From: JACRDG01 sp963760985
GTDB taxonomy: Bacteria > Desulfobacterota > Desulfomonilia > Desulfomonilales > Desulfomonilaceae
Direction: 5' to 3'
NCBI GenBank assembly: GCA_963760985.1
Contig: CAVXFM010000012.1
Coordinates: forward strand, 143,758 to 207,757
Length of the DNA: 64,000 nucleotides
Shown here in pieces: positions 52,451 through 62,289 of the stretch. Position 1 is the first letter of the stretch. Each line of letters starts with the position of its first letter. The notes under the pieces were generated by a model. It had not been told where the DNA came from, searched no databases, and saw only the letters and a list, made by a program, of their open reading frames with translations. The position numbers were made by a program, and so were the translations under genes.

Positions 52451-53019
52451 GTCCCCTTCGGGGAATGGGAGAAAAACCCTCGCCTTTAGGCGAAGACTTT
52501 AGTAGGCTTGCGGTATCATGGAACATTACCGCAAGACATCTCATGCCGTCTATGACCTCAAGTTTCACATGGTATGGATCACCAAATACCGCAAGCCGGT
52601 GCTTCACGGCGAAGTAGCAGTTCGCCTTAGGGATCTGCTCAGGGAGACCTGTAAGGCCATGGATGTTGACATTATCAAGGGTCATGTCTCCAAAGACCAT
52701 GTGCATATCCTTGCTTCGGTACCTCCTCACGTGTCTGTATCGACCCTGCTGAAGCGCCTTAAGGGTAGGAGTTCCCGCAAACTGCTCAGTGAATATCGAA
52801 CCCTGGCCCGTCAATTCTGGGGGCGGCATCTGTGGGCCCGCGGATACTTCGTTGCAAGCAGTGGCAACGTCACCGACGACGTCATCGCTCAATACATCGA
52901 GATGCAGGACAAGATGGAGCGGGGCCGCGATGACGACTTCCAGATTGGCGACGACGGGTGAGGTCGACTTTCAGTCGACACCCTGAAGCCACCGCCTTTA
53001 GGCGGTTGGAGCCTTCACT
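52451..53019 (+). mobile_element. IS200/IS605-type element
   Basis: About 569 bp inserted in the glycosyltransferase gene. Both ends have small imperfect hairpins with the same loop: TCGCCTTTAGGCGA near 52487 on the left and CCGCCTTTAGGCGG at 52992-53004 on the right. There are no inverted terminal repeats or target duplication, as expected for this single-strand transposon type. The left flank is TTTATT, the likely target. The length (2 modulo 3) fits restoration of the host frame. Confidence 0.85.
52518..52961 (+). CDS. tnpA: IS200/IS605 TnpA, Y1 HUH transposase
   Basis: A 147-residue Y1 transposase. It starts YRKTSHAVYDLKFHMVWITKYRK, has the HUH motif in DHVHILASVPP, and the catalytic tyrosine lies in YIEMQDKMERG near residue 125. 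It cleaves and rejoins single-stranded ends of the element during replication. Complete and undamaged, so this insertion may be recent. No TnpB is present. Confidence 0.95.
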   Translation: MEHYRKTSHAVYDLKFHMVWITKYRKPVLHGEVAVRLRDLLRETCKAMDVDIIKGHVSKDHVHILASVPPHVSVSTLLKRLKGRSSRKLLSEYRTLARQFWGRHLWARGYFVASSGNVTDDVIAQYIEMQDKMERGRDDDFQIGDDG

Positions 53020-53292
53020 TCAATCCCACGTGGCGATCGCCCATGCCTCGTTCAAGGGGTGAAGCAATGATGTGCGGCCTTGTACCCGTTTCCGCCAACA
53101 ACCATGATGTGGATATGTTTATCAATAAAGGAGTTAACGGCTTTTATTCAGACGATCCGGGCGAACTAAGCGATTATCTGTTGTATCTATCACGTCATAA
53201 AAGCGAATGTGAGAAAGTTGGTCGTGCCGCGCGAATGACGGCCGTTGACATATTCAATCATGATCGCTACCTGAAGGAGTGGCAGGAAACAC

Positions 53293-54417
53293 TCAAGGAC
53301 CTTGTCGGCTGAACTGTGCCGTTTGGTCAGTCTCATAGGGATGAGCTGGCTTTGATACGTTTGCTGAAATGCTTGATACCCGGGCTATAATTTTGTTTGA
53401 TATTCCGATAACCTTTTCATATGAGTGGAGAACCGAATGGCCAAAATAGGGGTTTATCCAAAATATGTATAGATTAATTCTTCTGAAAAGATTGTGATTC
53501 TTAAATTGCGCTTCTTTTCGGTACAGATGGAAGTAATTGCGATAGTGATTGATTAACTTGGTTTCGTATTCCTTTTTACTTTCCTCGTCTATGTTATCCG
53601 CTCTTTTGATTGCATCATAACCTCTCATGCTGCTAAGACACACATAGCGATATGCATAGCCTATATAACGACTATCAATACGTCTCATACTACTTACTAA
53701 GTATATCGGCGCTACTACTCTACTTTTTATTACGATTAGACTTGGCCCGGCTCTGGTAATGCTTTTAAAATTGTGAACATAGTGATAAAATGCTCCGTCG
53801 ATGATAACGAATTTCCTACATTCTTTTAAAATATGAGGCAAGATCGTATAGTCTTCAAAGACATACCCTTCGAAAAAGGTAATATGTTCGAAGATGGTAC
53901 TCCTGTATAGTTTTGTCCACACACCAACATGAATATTTCCTTCTTCGAAGAAGGCGTGAAACATGTCATCCAGATTATTGTATGAGGCCTCTTTAAATGT
54001 ATTCGTGTCACGAATGTTGCCATTTTCGTCAGTGTGGTAATAGCCGGTTTGAACTACATCGGCATCGCTATCCAGAGCTGCCTTAACCAAGGTGTCATAC
54101 ATATGTTTATCTATAAAGTCGTCTCCATCGACAAATCCTACATATTGACCTTGCATTGCGGAAAGGCCAGCGTTGCGTGCGCTGGAAAGACCCTTGTTCG
54201 TCTTGTGGATTACTTGGATGCGGGCATCTCTGTCTCTGTATCCATCGCATATGCCGCCGCTATCGTCAGTGGATCCGTCATCAACTAATATTATTTCAAG
54301 ATTTCTGTAGCTTTGGGCGAGAATAGTGTCTATGCATTTTGGTAGGTATTTTGAGATATTATAAACAGGAACAATTATGCTTATCAATGGACTGTTGCAT
54401 ATTGGTTTCGACTGCAT
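53293..54417 (-). CDS. family 2 glycosyltransferase
   Basis: A 374-residue GT-A enzyme. SPLISIIVPVYNISKYL is the nucleotide-binding strand, EIILVDDGSTDDSG the first acidic pair, and YVGFVDGDDFIDKHMY the DxD site. HVGVWTKLYRSTIFE is typical of capsule/LPS enzymes of this group. It transfers a sugar from a nucleotide donor at the inner face of the membrane. The AT-rich codon usage is clearly different from the GC-rich genes to the left, suggesting acquisition from elsewhere. It overlaps the 3' end of the split glycosyltransferase by 20 bp tail to tail. Confidence 0.92.
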   Translation of the reverse strand: MQSKPICNSPLISIIVPVYNISKYLPKCIDTILAQSYRNLEIILVDDGSTDDSGGICDGYRDRDARIQVIHKTNKGLSSARNAGLSAMQGQYVGFVDGDDFIDKHMYDTLVKAALDSDADVVQTGYYHTDENGNIRDTNTFKEASYNNLDDMFHAFFEEGNIHVGVWTKLYRSTIFEHITFFEGYVFEDYTILPHILKECRKFVIIDGAFYHYVHNFKSITRAGPSLIVIKSRVVAPIYLVSSMRRIDSRYIGYAYRYVCLSSMRGYDAIKRADNIDEESKKEYETKLINHYRNYFHLYRKEAQFKNHNLFRRINLYIFWINPYFGHSVLHSYEKVIGISNKIIARVSSISANVSKPAHPYETDQTAQFSRQGP

Positions 54418-55094
54418 AATGCGGTGCCTACAGTGCTCCGCGTAATCGGTGTGTCATCCCCTTTGGATGAGGACACGAAACGCCAGATGTGCCTTCTTGT
54501 TTACCGTCACTCAGGGAGATACTAACGAGAGATGAGTGGTCCGAAGGGTTTAATCGGGAATCCAGAGATACTATGAGCTGTCTCTCTTGGGCATTCCCAA
54601 CAGTGGAGGTAGGTTTGGAACCGTTTGTAGGTTCGATTACGTTCCTGAACGGTATAGCATCGATTTTCTGAGGGAACCGATGAGGGCCGTCGATTAGGAG
54701 AATCCGGTGGTGCTGGAGCAAGTTCTGTGCAACCAGCTTGGTGAGAACCGGAGTCGCCATGTCAAGCATCTCTTTGATTGTCTTGGCACTGCCTCGGGCT
54801 GCAGGTATCATATCGTTTCCTGGGTCACTCTCTTCTTCTCGACACAGTATGGCATTAGCAGATATTTCGATATTCTGCAAGGGATTCCACCACGGTTCCG
54901 TCAAAGTCTTTTCGCTTGCAGAGCGTGGTTGAGGGTAGTAGGACCAAGGGACGGGGGAATGTTGGGGGGATGCCAGTCCGTCAGGGGAGACGGGTGGTTT
55001 TTTGTGCCTGAAGCCTGTTTTTTGGGGGAATTCCGGGCAAAGGTATTGCTGCGGTGGCTATCGCGCCACTGTTTCGGGTCTGGCGAGGTGTATG
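54418..55094. other. stretch without a confident gene
   Basis: A 158-codon minus-strand frame (54428-54904) precedes the GT2 gene, but I recognise no family in it and its composition is unconvincing. The part near 54900-55094 should contain the right end of the ISAs1-type element. Confidence 0.35.
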
Positions 55095-56904
55095 TTACAG
55101 ACCAATGACCCTGAGTGCGAGATGCGTTTTGAACGCAAATGACCTGAGGGTCTTTGCAATGTTCGTTGCGCCGCATCTGCGGAGGATGCTGATGACGAGG
55201 TTCCTGAGTGATGCCATCACTCGCGGGCCCGCACCGGTTCTGATCTGAGAACGGTCTTCGTCGAAGGTCACATCGCGGACCCAATGGAGTCGGTTTTCGA
55301 TGCTCCACTGGCCGCGGTTGAGTTCCAGTATCCGTTGGGGGGAAGCCTGTGCGGGGGACAGGCTGGTGATGCCATAGACCGTTTCGGAAGATTCCTTGTT
55401 CTTGCGGAGGTGCGTTACGTTGCGGCGGATGCAAAAGACCTGACGCACATAAGGGAATTCCAGGAAGTCGTTGAGCTCTTCACTGGTCCATATTGACCGG
55501 ACTTCTATTCGTCCGTGGCCTTTGTCCGCTGTCTGATAGTGAGGCTGGGCATCGGTGAGGTTGAGATCTTCGATGTGTGTCTTGAGGGTAGGCTGGTTAT
55601 CCTTGACCGTGAAGACATAGTCCGCTTTTTTTTTCCTCGACCAGGTACCGGGCCGTGTCTTGTTGCGTATGCAAGGCATCCAGGGTAGCGACGCTTCCGG
55701 CCATGGGGACAGGATCGAGCAGCTCACGTACCACTTTGATTTCATTAGTCGTACATGGCACCTGCGCTTGAGCGACGACGGTCGCTTGTTGATGGAGGAA
55801 TGCGGCGAGGAGATGCATTTGCCGACCGTCTGAGTTGCGTGCTCCCTTGAGGGTTTTGCCGTCGACAGCAATGGCGACCCCGTCTCCCATGATAGATTCA
55901 AGCCAGCCACTGATGGTGCGGTCCACGGCATTGCCATCGAGAGACTGGAGGAAGCGACGGATGGCCGGTTCGCTGGGTGCTTCATAGAGATCTGTCTTTT
56001 TGCTTCGTCGGCATCCCAGTCGCTTGAGCATCTTCTGCGTGCAGGCTTTTCCCCATTGGGCCATGGCATCGAAGCTTCTGGCTCCGCAGATGATGGCACA
56101 CACCGCAACAGAAAGAATGGCCAGTCTGTGATGACGGATTCCCCGTGCCATGCGGGAGTCAGGGATGGTGAGCAGGGCTTTGTGGAGCAGAAATGCGTCA
56201 TTTTCGGAAAGTTTCATGGTGGTAAGCCTGGGTTTGAGAGGTGGCTGCAAAGCTGGGTCTGCGAGTCTTCGCAGAGCATCCTGTCGAAGGGGTCGGACAA
56301 AGACCGATTTGATGCGACCGTGATGGGTGTAGATGTCGTGATTCTTGGCAAAACCTCGGGTGTTCCCGAGAAAGGTCCAACCGGCAGCTCGGTAGCAGGT
56401 GCCTCGATACAGCTCCGGATCGACAAAGGTTTCGGCAATCCAGATGGGGTGGCCGTGAGAGAGTTGCCAATCATCGGACAGGCGTCTGAGGTTGAGAGCA
56501 AGAATGCGTGAGGCAAGATGAGGTACGCGCACACCGGGCAGGATGAGGAAGCGGCAGTTATTTGCGAGCAGAGGGAGCCGTTGGAGCTTGACGGCTGGCG
56601 TCCACCCAATCCACCGATCTCGCACACCGCACTTCAGCGCTGCACTGGACCATCCCAACAGAGCTACCCAGCGGTCCTGATGAACTGCAGCATAGCGCAA
56701 GGATTCTCCGATCATTCCATGGAACCCGAGGTAGTGATGCTCCTGCATCAAACCGTCCCAAAATGGTTGCTCTGTAGCGCTCACTGGACGGACTTCAACG
56801 CCCCTCACTACTTCCCTGTCTTGTGGCGGTGATGAAGAATTATGCCGATCCATGCCCCACTTCATAGCGCATTCCGGATCCGATGTCCAGAAAAAGGCGG
56901 ACAT
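55095..56904 (-). CDS. DruA (DUF4338)-ISAs1 transposase fusion, one frameshift
   Basis: Residues ~38-205 are a DUF4338/DruA domain: EQPFWDGLMQEHHYLGFHG, WVALLGWSSAALKCGVRDRW, NNCRFLILPGVRVPHLASR, AETFVDPELYRGTCYRAAGW. DruA is a component of the Druantia anti-phage systems; its biochemistry is unsettled. From residue 230 an ISAs1-family (H-repeat) transposase follows: VAIAVDGKTLKGARNSDGR, SVATLDALHTQQDT and NRGQWSIENRLHWVRDVTFD. The frame breaks at a run of nine A near 55630 (eight would read EEKKADYVFTVKDNQ), so a 1-nt homopolymer insertion. The fused gene is far longer than a plain ISAs1 transposase (~380 residues). The transposase might also be translated from an internal start (MKLSEND). 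Confidence 0.85.
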
Positions 56905-57285
56905 GCCTGCTATTCCAAAAAGCTATCGCCCACTATGACTTGGCCCTGATACATAGGGATGGAAGCTTGACCAAACACACTGACCGTTATAGGGTAACGG
57001 GAGTGACTCATGTCTCACGATCGACTCTGCTCCATGGGACAAGCATGCAGAGCACGTTTTCAGGGCAAAGTAGCATTTTAAGGTATCCGCTCAGGGGGGC
57101 TCATCAAACGAGCCGAGAACGCCCTTCGTGGAGCGCGTCGGGTCGCTCGGATAAATCTGCCGTCCCCCCCTTTTTGCGTCAAATGGACTGAGCGCGCTGA
57201 GCAACGGTGTGTGTAGGCGCGCCATATCGCGACAGTTTTTCGCTTTTCATTGCAATGCCGAGTGGTTGTGATATGCGGTGCCGCC
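56905..57285. other. stretch between ISAs1-type and IS66 elements
   Basis: About 380 bp with no convincing gene; probably made of the ends of the two neighbouring elements. The IS66 frame is open from 57250 but the conserved start is at 57286. Confidence 0.4.
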
Positions 57286-58734
57286 ATGACTCGGGAGGAA
57301 GCCATCAAGCTCTATCGATCCGGTGAGGAGCCTACAGTGAAGGTCCTCCTGGACCTGAGTCGGCGTGCTGAGAAGGCTGAGGAGACTGTTGCGAGGAGAT
57401 CGACAAACTCCTCCAACTCCTCGAAGCCGCCGTCATCGGACGGATTTGTGAAGCCACCGAGAAAGCGGAGAGCGCAAGAGGGGGAACCTAGACGCAAGTC
57501 CGGCGGCCAGAAAGGTCACAAGGGCATGACCCGAGAACTTTTCCCGCCTGATCAAGTGAGAAAGACCGTTCCCTTCTACCCAGAGAGGTGCAAGAAGTGC
57601 GGCGCTCCAGTACCTGATGATCCCAAGCCTGAGATGTTCAAACCGGACCCAATCAGGCATCAGCAGCTTGAAATACCGCCGAACAGTCTCAACGTTACTG
57701 AATGCCGGCGATTTGGTTTTGAGTGCTCGTGCGGAACAACCACCTGGGCAGAGCTGCCTCTGGAATGGCAATCAGGGTTCGGCCCGCGTCTTACAGCTAC
57801 CCTGAGCTATTTGACGGCAGGTCACAGGATATCACGACGGGGAGCAGAGGACGTAAGCCGCACGATCTTTGGAGTCCCGATCAGCACCGGGTCGGTATGC
57901 AGCCTCCTCAACCAAGCTGCGGCGGCGGTCAATGAGACTTACGACCAGCTTCTCTCAAAGGTGCCGGATCTTGCGATTCTCAATGCCGATGAGACCGGTT
58001 GGCCGTTGGGTTCGAAGCTCAACTGGCTGTGGATCCTGGTTGCCCCGTTGTTTGTGGTCTTCAAGATCGGACCCCGCACGGCACAGACCCTCCAGCAGAT
58101 CATCGGAGACAACTTCAGCGGAATTCTATGCTGTGACCGCTTTCGGGCCTATTTCAAAGCACACGACGGAGTATTCCAATTCTGCTGGGCTCATCTCATC
58201 AGAAACTTCAAGGAGTTGGCCTCCACATGCCTGAAAGGGGACGCCCAAGACCTCAGCCGATGGATGTTGGACGAGTCCAAACGGTTGTTCCAGATCTGGC
58301 ACAAGTTCACAGCCGGGGACATCACCCGATCTGAATTGATAACGCTTTCCGTTCCCATCCGGGCACGAATGGCTGCTTGTCTGAAGAAATATCAGGCAAG
58401 TGACACCCCAAGGGTCGGGAGATTTGCTGGGAATCTTCTGTTGTGCTGGGGTGGGCTTTTCACCTTTCTGTACCACGAGGGTGTGGAGCCGACCAACAAC
58501 ATAGCGGAACAGGCGGCGCGGTCACCTGTAATGTGGCGAAGGATCTGCCAGGGGAACAAAACCGAGCAAGGGGCCTGGGTAACAAAACGACTCCTCACGG
58601 TCATACACACCTGCCGAATGCAGGGCAGACACCCCATCGAGTTCCTCACTGAGGCCATCACTGCACACCGCAGAGGATTACCTGCGCCCTCGTTACTGTC
58701 CAGAGCAGACAATCAGATCAAGCTCGCTGCTTGA
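57286..58734 (+). CDS. IS66-family transposase TnpC
   Basis: An intact 482-residue TnpC from the ATG at 57286. SSNSSKPPSSDG leads into the helix-turn-helix region (RRKSGGQKGHKGMTRELFPP), a zinc-finger region with CKKC and FECSCG, and the DDE core: LAILNADETGWPLGSKLNW, LCCDRFRAYFK, CWAHLIRNFKEL and VEPTNNIAEQAARSPVMWRR. No TnpA or TnpB accessory genes adjoin, as in single-gene IS66 members. It could be active. Confidence 0.92.
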   Translation: MTREEAIKLYRSGEEPTVKVLLDLSRRAEKAEETVARRSTNSSNSSKPPSSDGFVKPPRKRRAQEGEPRRKSGGQKGHKGMTRELFPPDQVRKTVPFYPERCKKCGAPVPDDPKPEMFKPDPIRHQQLEIPPNSLNVTECRRFGFECSCGTTTWAELPLEWQSGFGPRLTATLSYLTAGHRISRRGAEDVSRTIFGVPISTGSVCSLLNQAAAAVNETYDQLLSKVPDLAILNADETGWPLGSKLNWLWILVAPLFVVFKIGPRTAQTLQQIIGDNFSGILCCDRFRAYFKAHDGVFQFCWAHLIRNFKELASTCLKGDAQDLSRWMLDESKRLFQIWHKFTAGDITRSELITLSVPIRARMAACLKKYQASDTPRVGRFAGNLLLCWGGLFTFLYHEGVEPTNNIAEQAARSPVMWRRICQGNKTEQGAWVTKRLLTVIHTCRMQGRHPIEFLTEAITAHRRGLPAPSLLSRADNQIKLAA

Positions 58735-58841
58735 TCCCCCTGAACGGATACATTTTAAGCTTTCTGATGGAACGTTGCAACTTGGCGACAAAGTTACAAG
58801 CACAAATAACGCAAATTAAGTGTCACTGGGAGAACAGTGTG

Positions 58842-60020
58842 ATGCAAACGGAGAAGACTGAGATACCAATGCGGCGACTTGCTTTTGCTGATGCACTGCG
58901 AGGGTGGGCGATACTAGGAGTCATGCTGGTCCACTGCTCCCAAACAGTCCCTGACCTGGGCTGGGGCCGCGACTATTTCGCATACGGGGCACTAGGTGTT
59001 CAACTTTTCTATTTGGTGAGCGCCTTCACTCTCTGCTGGGTCTCGTATTATGTACACAAGCATGATGGTTCGTGGAAACCTTTCTACATAAGACGATATT
59101 TCAGAATTGCTCCCATGTATTACGTAGCCATCTTATTGTGTTTGGTGATATATAGATTCTGCTCCAAAGACGGCCTGTGGAGCCCAATCATTAACGGGTA
59201 CACAAGTTGGTCCGGGGGATCTGAGACTGTCGCAACAGCAAATGTTCTTGCGAACCTCATCTTCGTCCACGGAATCAATCCATTTTGGATCACCAGTTTA
59301 GTCCCGGGTGGATGGTCTATCACAGTTGAGTTCACATTTTATGCAGTGTTTCCTTTCCTTTTCGGGCATGTATCAACGATGTGGCGGGCTTGCCTGCTGA
59401 CGACTATGGCAATGGTTCTAGCAGCCTGTCTCCATCTAATTCTTGCTCGTGTGCAGCCCATCAGCTCTGTAGGCCTGTGGCAAAGTTACCTTTACTTTTG
59501 GTTCCCCGCACAATTGCCTTTTTTCTGTCTGGGTATGACTCTCTTTCAGTTCTACAGATGGCTTTCAGCGAGGTCTTTTGCCAATACCTACTCCCTGGGA
59601 GTGGTGCTCATTTCAGTATCGTTGATTTTGATCGTTTTTCTGGTGAGTGGGGGAAGGCTTTGGCTTTTTCCTCGTAACTGGACGTTCGGTTTTGCTTTTG
59701 CTTGCTTGGCAGCGGGTTTGGCATGTTATCCAATGGTGTTTTTTGTGAATATCGTCACTATGAAGTTGGGTGAGGTGAGCTATAGTTGTTACATCTTGCA
59801 CTGGTTTGTAATCTCCATCGTTACGAGACTCAGAGAGTCAACGTGCTCAGAAATTCTTTCGGGTTGGCCGTTTTTTAATCTAGTTGCTACGTCTTTGTCC
59901 GTAATGGTACTTTCTGGCTTCTTGTCTTGGGCGACGTGGCATTACATTGAAATTCCAGCGATTCGTCTTGGCAAGGCAGTCATCAAAGCAGGATGGCAGA
60001 GGACACAAACCCCAGTATAA
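58842..60020 (+). CDS. acyltransferase 3 family membrane protein
   Basis: A 392-residue integral membrane O-acyltransferase with about ten helices. The N-terminus has the family pattern LAFADALRGWAILGVMLVHCS, with the conserved arginine and histidine, then QLFYLVSAFTLCW and FYIRRYFRIAPMYY. Such enzymes acetylate or succinylate surface sugars. I choose the ATG at 58842 with GGGAG about 9 nt upstream; the frame is open from 58731. It stands next to an IS66 element in the polysaccharide region and may have been displaced by it. Confidence 0.9.
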   Translation: MQTEKTEIPMRRLAFADALRGWAILGVMLVHCSQTVPDLGWGRDYFAYGALGVQLFYLVSAFTLCWVSYYVHKHDGSWKPFYIRRYFRIAPMYYVAILLCLVIYRFCSKDGLWSPIINGYTSWSGGSETVATANVLANLIFVHGINPFWITSLVPGGWSITVEFTFYAVFPFLFGHVSTMWRACLLTTMAMVLAACLHLILARVQPISSVGLWQSYLYFWFPAQLPFFCLGMTLFQFYRWLSARSFANTYSLGVVLISVSLILIVFLVSGGRLWLFPRNWTFGFAFACLAAGLACYPMVFFVNIVTMKLGEVSYSCYILHWFVISIVTRLRESTCSEILSGWPFFNLVATSLSVMVLSGFLSWATWHYIEIPAIRLGKAVIKAGWQRTQTPV

Positions 60021-60478
60021 AGAAGTCGGGAGGTGCAAGGTGCGGTTGTCGGGTGACGGGACGCGTATCATCGTGGAGGGACTGTCCAAAAAGGAGCAGA
60101 CCGCATTATTTGAGGCAATCAAGGCATCGTTATCGTAGCATAAACTCCAAAGGTGCAACCGTTGCAAATCGAACACGCCGTACGTACGGCGTGTTACCAA
60201 AGGGGTTCTCAAAAAGACCGACAATCTCCTCGGGCAGATGAGCAGTTCTCGGGGTTACCGCGCCGTTTTGGTTGCCGTTTCCCTGACAGTTGTTCCCTGT
60301 TCCGCAATATCCTCGAGGATATTGCCCACAAGTTTTATCGCACGGCTCGCGTTCGGCAGCAATGGGCGTTCGATTGAGGTGATTTTGATTTTTGACCACT
60401 AATGATATCAGTAGGTTGTGACTTGTACAAAGATGCCTTTTGTGATAAGACCTGGGGGACCTTTTGGAGGAGGTTCCC
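60021..60478. other. intergenic stretch with palindrome
   Basis: No confident gene. A short frame at 59947-60138 overlaps the acyltransferase end and reads GRCKVRLSGDGTRIIVEGLS; it may be a gene remnant. The stretch also contains the palindrome at 60172-60195 and the left end of the IS1634 element. Confidence 0.4.
60172..60195. repeat. 24-bp perfect palindrome (REP-like), copy 1
   Basis: Left arm AACACGCCGTAC and right arm GTACGGCGTGTT are exact reverse complements with no loop. Two related copies lie at 62242 and 62424. The centre is CGTACGTACG, holding two overlapping GTAC sites. Confidence 0.85.
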
Positions 60479-62289
60479 ATGGAGGAGCAAGGCACAGACT
60501 TTCAGATTACCGATGTACGGTTCCTGCCCGTTGTTTCTGCCTATGCAGAGCGGATAGGGCTCGTTGAGCGTATCGACCGATTGTGCAATTGCGATATGGA
60601 AGTCAGCCCCGGACGCGTGGTGCTGGCCATGATTCTGGATGCGCTCTCGGGAAGGAGTCCGCTGTTTCGGCTCTGGGAATTCTTTGCCGACAAAGACGTG
60701 GAACTCTTGCTTGGAGAAAACATCCCTCTGGCGAAACTTTCCGATTACACCCTCGGACGAGTCCTTGAACGATTGACAGATGCAGGTACTCAAAAAATTC
60801 TGACTGCGGTCGTGCTCGGAGCTATGAAGATCTTTCAACTCGATCTTTCCCACGTCCATCATGACACCACCAGCCACTCACTGTACGGGGAGTATCTCCT
60901 CTATGACCGGGAAGACCACGACCAGCCCTTTGTCATTACCAACGGGTTCAGCAAGGCCCATCGGCCTGATCTCAAACAGATCGTGCACAGCCTTCTGTGT
61001 GTGGATCACGGCATCCCCATCTATTCCAAGCTCATCGACGGCAATGAGTCGGATAAGACTGTCAATCGCAACCTCATCCCTGAGATGGTCAAACGCATGA
61101 AGGAGCTGGGCCGCAAGGACTTTATCTATGTGGCTGACGCAGCGTTGGTCACCGAGTCCAACCTGGCGCTCATCGACGACTGGGACAACGGTTTCCTCTT
61201 TGTCAGCAGGCTCCCCATGAACTATCACGAATGTCGGGATGCTATTTCTCGTGCCATAGCCGCTCAGGACTGGACCGAGATCGGCGCCATCTCCGTCGAA
61301 CCGGATACCCGCAACCGTAAGCCCGCTCAGTACCAGGGCATGGGAGACGGTAGTCACGCTGCACCATATCAACTACCGCGGCGTGGTCATTCATTCGGAC
61401 GCTCTTGACGATCGCCGCCAGAACAAGGTCAGTAAACAGATCCAGAAAGATCGAGAACAGCTGGAACAGCTCAAGAAGCATGTCGAGAAAATAGAGTATG
61501 CGTGCAGTCCCGATGCTGAGGCAGCACTCAAGAGGATTGATCCGGGTGCCCTGTTTCACGAGGTAGCTCTCTGGATCGAACCCAAGCCGATCTACCAACC
61601 CGGTCGTCCCAAGGCCGATGGCAGCCTGTACGCTCAAGACCACGAGATATTGCATCAAGCTGGGGTTTCATCTTGACCAGAAGACCGTTGAAGCCGCTCG
61701 GGAGGAAGCCGGATGTTTTGGACCGCTGAGTAACACCCTTTCAGAAGGGGAAGGCTCAATCCCGGCAAAAGAGCTTCTCTCCATCTACAAGGACCAGCAC
61801 ATGGTGGAGAGAAATTTCGGATTCCTTAAAGATCCTGTGTTCGTGAATGCCTTGTTTCTCAAATCGCCCCGTCGCCTCGAGGCGCTTGGGCTGGTGCTGA
61901 TACTCACCTTATTGATCTGGCGGCTCATGGAGAGAACCATGCGCTTGAACCTGGCCCGGAATCAGCAGCGGGTCACGGGGTGGGTCAATCGGCAGACCTC
62001 GAGGCCAACCTCCTTCATGATGACCACCAAATTCAACGGCATCTACGTGCTCACCTCATTGGGAGGACGGAGACTCGCCAAACCCCTGACTCCTGTCCAG
62101 ATCGAATACCCTGAATCTCCTGGAGGTCTCACCAGAAGTCTTCACCAGACCACCGGCAAGAGCCAGACGCCACAAAAAGATGTGCTCAAAAATTACTCAA
62201 AACTCACCCTAAATGGTGCCGAATGGGAGGCACGGGCTATCCGAACATGCCGTACGTACGGCGAGTTCCCCAAACCGCTCTGGAACTAG
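60479..62289 (+). CDS. IS1634-family transposase (two frameshifts)
   Basis: Start at the ATG 60479, with GGAGGAGG 5 nt upstream. The N-terminal region is FQITDVRFLPVVSAYAERIG. The DDE core has LDLSHVHHDTTSHSLYGEY, DFIYVADAALVTESN and a C-terminal block VERNFGFLKDPVFVNALFL. The frame breaks twice. At 61330-61334, GTACCAGG should be GTACAGG to give the family motif YRAWETVVTL. At 61626-61631, CCTGTACG should be CCGTACG, giving SRTLKTTRYCIKLGFHLD. Both are 1-nt insertions touching GTAC. The last ~20 residues (after about 62220) look like flanking sequence and include palindrome copy 2. Confidence 0.85.
62242..62267. repeat. palindromic repeat, copy 2
   Basis: CGAACATGCCGTAC then GTACGGCGAGTT; the central GCCGTACGTACGGC is a perfect 14-bp palindrome. 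Compare with copies at 60172 and 62424. Confidence 0.8.

Larger units (their letters stand above)
50533..53312 (+). pseudogene. two-domain glycosyltransferase split by an IS200/IS605 element
   Basis: The N-terminal half is a GT2-type (GT-A) transferase: ATVSIVSILYNREEQIEHF, VMVDDSSPDRS, IIVIDSDCLLSQDF and GWEDVETGYRLYKSG. The C-terminal half is a GT4-like (GT-B) domain with ILTFPWHTAHQYELFKL and KIAICHGTPQFYG. It is cut at QYSIY near 52450; after the insertion the same frame resumes with NPTWRSPMPRSRGEAMMC and the GT-B acidic/VPV end, closing at 53312. Removing 52451-53019 restores the frame and gives about 736 residues. The start is the ATG at 50533. It would have built surface polysaccharide; in this copy it is interrupted. 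Confidence 0.85.

Noticed and set aside
54428..54904. Minus-strand frame of 158 codons before the GT2 gene
   Set aside because: No recognisable family or convincing translation start; left unassigned.
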